A DNA stretch of 23,769 nucleotides from an uncultured bacterium (lineage in GTDB: Bacteria > Actinomycetota > Coriobacteriia > Coriobacteriales > Coriobacteriaceae), in contig CAJMKK010000016.1 in NCBI GenBank assembly GCA_905214105.1, positions 1 through 23,769 on the forward strand, written 5' to 3'. The notes beneath the pieces are model-generated. The model had not been told where the DNA came from. It did no database searches and saw nothing but the letters and a program-made list of their open reading frames with translations. Numbering within the stretch: position 1 is the first letter of the stretch; each line of letters begins with the position of its first letter. Shown piece after piece: positions 22,161-23,769 of the stretch. A program made the position numbers and the translations under genes.

Positions 22161-22673
22161 ATGGGCGTCGCTCAACGGTTAAAAGATCTTCGTGAGGCCG
22201 CAGGCCTTTCTCAAGCGGAATTGGCAAGGGAAACAGGGCTTACAAGGAAGTCCATCATAAACTACGAAAACGGCTATCGTGAGCCAAATTCCAAGGCAAT
22301 GGCCGCTTTGGAGCGTTATTTCCATGTTAGTGGTGAATTTCTCCGTGGGGATCTCGACGCACAACGCTTTATGGATGGTGCCGATGAAATCAATTCATCT
22401 ATTGATGGGTTGAACGATCTTGTTTTACGATTCAAGCAGGATGTGCTAATTGCAAATCAGGCGGTGCAGCGGGAGTCCATCAATTATATCCGTGATAGCT
22501 TGACTGTACTTCTTTGTGCAATGGAACAGGACGAATTTTGTGCCGAAGAAATATCTCGGTATGCAAAGATGCTTACAGTCTATGCGTCTCTTTCCGCCGA
22601 AGGCCAAAAAGAGATGCTGAAGCGGTTGGATGAGTATAAATGTTTTGACCTGTCAAAGCATCCTTCGGATTGA
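22161..22673 (+). CDS. XRE-family phage repressor
   Basis: The 170-residue protein (ATG 22161, AAAGGAG 9 bases upstream) has an N-terminal HTH_3 domain: LKDLREAAGLSQAELARETGLTRKSIINYENGYREPNSKAM (residues 7-48). The rest is helical (QDVLIANQAVQRESINYIRDSLTVLLCAMEQ...), probably for oligomerisation. No Ala-Gly cleavage site or Ser-Lys protease pair of LexA/CI type is visible, so SOS-triggered self-cleavage is not expected. Prophage exit may depend on other inputs, as in Mu c. It is the only phage gene on the plus strand and stands opposite the early operon. It is clearly lower in GC than the structural genes. Confidence 0.9.
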   Translation: MGVAQRLKDLREAAGLSQAELARETGLTRKSIINYENGYREPNSKAMAALERYFHVSGEFLRGDLDAQRFMDGADEINSSIDGLNDLVLRFKQDVLIANQAVQRESINYIRDSLTVLLCAMEQDEFCAEEISRYAKMLTVYASLSAEGQKEMLKRLDEYKCFDLSKHPSD

Positions 22674-22704
22674 TGATAGCTGATTTGGGTCTTTTTGTAC
22701 TCAA

Positions 22705-22723
22705 AGCGATACAAAATATCGCT
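22705..22723. repeat. Inverted repeat after the repressor gene
   Basis: AGCGATA-CAAAA-TATCGCT is a 7-bp hairpin 32 bases past the repressor stop. No T-tract follows on either strand, so it is not a classical terminator. It adds to the GCGAT boxes of the presumed phage end. Confidence 0.5.
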
Positions 22724-22730
22724 GAGCGTT

Positions 22731-22858
22731 ATGTCCTATTGATTTCAACGCTTTAATGGGACATTGCCAATGGGACTCATGACAGATAGAAAAGCCAAAA
22801 ACAGCGATTCATCGCAATAGGACATCTCAACAAAAACCAACGCGAAATGTCCCATTGA
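22731..22858. repeat. Five CAATRGGACAT-like motifs, candidate transposase end sites
   Basis: Copies (written as ATGTCCYATTG or its complement) lie at 22731-22741, 22755-22765 (AATGGGACATT), 22769-22780 (CAATGGGACTCAT, imperfect), 22815-22825 (CAATAGGACAT) and 22848-22856 (ATGTCCCATTG). The first and last point one way, the middle three the other. GCGAT/ATCGC pairs surround them. They lie past the repressor, where Mu has its left-end MuA sites. The prophage end is probably close to 22832 or 22864. Confidence 0.6.
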
Positions 22859-22864
22859 AAGTCA

Positions 22865-22925
22865 AAGGGCGGGGCGCGCCAGTCCGGTTTTCCCGGCATG
22901 GTGCGTCCCGCCCTTAAATTTTATT
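22865..22925 (+). terminator. Hairpin with A/T-rich tail, possible terminator
   Basis: AAGGGCGGG (22865-22873) pairs perfectly with CCCGCCCTT (22907-22915), with a GC-rich 33-base interior, followed by AAATTTTATTTAATT. It could end plus-strand transcription from the repressor or belong to flanking host DNA; it begins right at the suspected prophage end. Confidence 0.45.
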
Positions 22926-23300
22926 TAATTGTCCTTAAACGTCATAAAACCGCGCTTTTTTCGCTTTTTAATTTTCTTTTAACCGCTCCTTAAACGCCGC
23001 CCGCCGCTTTTTCGCCGTTCCAGCCGGCACGCGCTCAAACACCCCCAAAACCGCCCCAAAAATCTTGCAAGTTGCAAAAATCGCCGCTTTGCATTTTCTT
23101 CCCTTTAATCCCGTTTAATCTTCAAAAAATCCGCGCAAATTCGTCCCTTTCCCGCCTTTTTGCGCCTTTTCCCACCTCAATCCCCACCCCCTCCGCCTTA
23201 ATCGTCCCTTTTCTGTTCTTCGTACAAGATTACACCCACCGGGGCAGCCCGGCTATATATATGAACTATACCGTGTAAATAATAATTGTATTGAAACATA
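22926..23300. other. Non-coding, pyrimidine-rich stretch in the plus strand
   Basis: I find no convincing gene here. The plus strand is dominated by C and T, with many short A runs and TTTAA words (22914-23130), for example CCTTAAACG twice. The longest coding-like frame is a minus-strand piece ending VFERVPAGTAKKRRAAFKER; it lacks a good start. From about 23251 the sequence changes to TATATATATGAAC and AT-rich DNA, so the change of composition may mark another boundary. Confidence 0.5.
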
Positions 23301-23304
23301 TCTG

Positions 23305-23342
23305 CGCCCAGCAGGTCCGTTGCGACTTGCCGGGCGTTTTTT
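23305..23342 (+). terminator. Intrinsic terminator in the right flank
   Basis: CGCCC-A-GCAGGTC pairs with GACTTGC-C-GGGCG (12 bp with one mismatch, one G-U, loop CGTTGC) followed by TTTTTT. It reads on the plus strand and would end an upstream transcript before the sigma-like gene. No gene upstream of it is visible here. Confidence 0.8.
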
Positions 23343-23492
23343 GTCGCTTTTTGCAGCACGGCCAAACCCGAAAAAACTTTTTCAAAACATTTCGAAAAGG
23401 TGGCGTTCAGCGGGTAGCAAAGGGCCTGTCTGGTGTCATGTTGGCGGAAAGGGACAGAACCACCACATCCCCCACAGAAAGGGGGTGAGAAG

Positions 23493-23769
23493 ATGGAAGC
23501 TATCCCCCGCGACTATGGCGAACAGTGCCGGTTTGATGCTTTCTGCAAAACCGTACTGCGAAATGAGGCCCGAAACTACCACCGGGATATGAAACGCCAG
23601 CGCGACCGTGAAACGTCGTTCGGCGTTCTCCCGCAGGCAGAATTGGACAAGCTCTACACCGTAGATCATTACCCCAGCGACGATTTTGTGTTTTCGTCGC
23701 ATGGCTATGATTTACATGATCTCGTTTCGCAGCTCCAGCCAGAAATAGCGCGTGGAGGCAAAATAGGAG
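23493..23769 (+). CDS. Sigma-70-like HTH protein of an integrative element (5' part)
   Basis: The frame opens at ATG 23493 with GGGGGTGAG upstream and runs off the window after 92 codons. CRFDAFCKTVLRNEARNYHRDMKRQRDRE (12-40), LPQAELDKLYTVDHYPSDDFVFSSHGYDL (46-74) follow the pattern of the short sigma-70/HTH proteins found in Tn916- and Tn1549-like conjugative elements ('FdgFCKkVLrNEArny ... VDHYPSDs.vFsv.gyd'). The expected C-terminal HTH lies outside. The upstream stretch (AAAAAACTTTTTCAAAACA, about 23371-23400) also looks like DNA I associate with such elements. It is outside the phage. Confidence 0.78.
   Translation, partial: MEAIPRDYGEQCRFDAFCKTVLRNEARNYHRDMKRQRDRETSFGVLPQAELDKLYTVDHYPSDDFVFSSHGYDLHDLVSQLQPEIARGGKIG

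Noticed and set aside
23436..23702. Minus-strand frame opposite the sigma-like gene
   Set aside because: The plus-strand frame has a ribosome site and a recognisable family pattern; the minus frame has neither.
1..23769. CRISPR array, tRNA or rRNA genes
   Set aside because: No regularly spaced direct repeats with spacers, no cloverleaf-like segment and no rRNA-like conserved sequence was seen on either strand.

Overview
The window carries about 22.8 kb of a Mu-like (transposable) prophage in a GC-rich Gram-positive host, followed by about 0.5-0.9 kb of flanking DNA. Strong GGAGG/AAGGAG ribosome sites, Firmicutes-type head-tail families (SPP1/A118-like portal, minor capsid proteins, Gp15) and GC-rich codon use point to a Clostridia/Ruminococcaceae-type gut bacterium. 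Faecalibacterium or a relative is my guess (inference), because Mu-like phages with this layout are known there. Nearly all phage genes lie on the minus strand, so the phage genome reads from right to left.

Regulatory and early region (about 22.86 kb down to 15.70 kb). A plus-strand XRE repressor (22161-22673) faces away from a minus-strand early operon. The two promoters sit back to back at 22063-22130, with dyad operators inside them. The early operon runs Ner-like HTH protein, two small genes, MuA-like DDE transposase, MuB-like AAA+ ATPase, a small membrane protein, an unknown protein, Gam, GemA/Gp16 and a Mor-family activator. It ends at a long perfect-looking intrinsic terminator (15700-15752). 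Beyond the repressor, five copies of a CAATRGGACAT-like motif (22731-22858) probably mark the transposase-binding left end of the prophage.

Late region (15.69 kb down to 1). It starts with the Mu gp25/26/27-like trio (membrane coiled-coil protein, winged-helix protein, DUF3486 small terminase). A NusG/LoaP-like protein follows, then a second small-terminase-like gene and the large terminase. Next come a Rha-type regulator, small genes, an SPP1/A118-type portal, a minor capsid protein with a JAB-like C-terminal extension and a small acidic partner, scaffold, major capsid protein, four head-tail/minor capsid genes, major tail protein, tail chaperone, Gp15 and an incomplete tape-measure gene. 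Late genes are packed with ATGA overlaps, yet three intrinsic terminators lie inside the cluster (after rha, after the acidic gene, after the major tail gene).

How it fits together. The repressor/Ner switch decides lysogeny versus transposition, MuA/MuB replicate the phage by transposition, and the Mor-like protein turns on the late genes. The phage-encoded NusG-family protein is well placed to carry RNA polymerase through the internal terminators. That is inference, but it is the most interesting system here. The second is the minor capsid protein carrying a candidate toxin-like domain with a possible immunity gene.

Right flank (about 22.9-23.77 kb). A mostly non-coding stretch and a plus-strand intrinsic terminator precede the start of a sigma-70-like HTH gene of the type found in integrative conjugative elements. 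The prophage may therefore sit inside or beside such an element.
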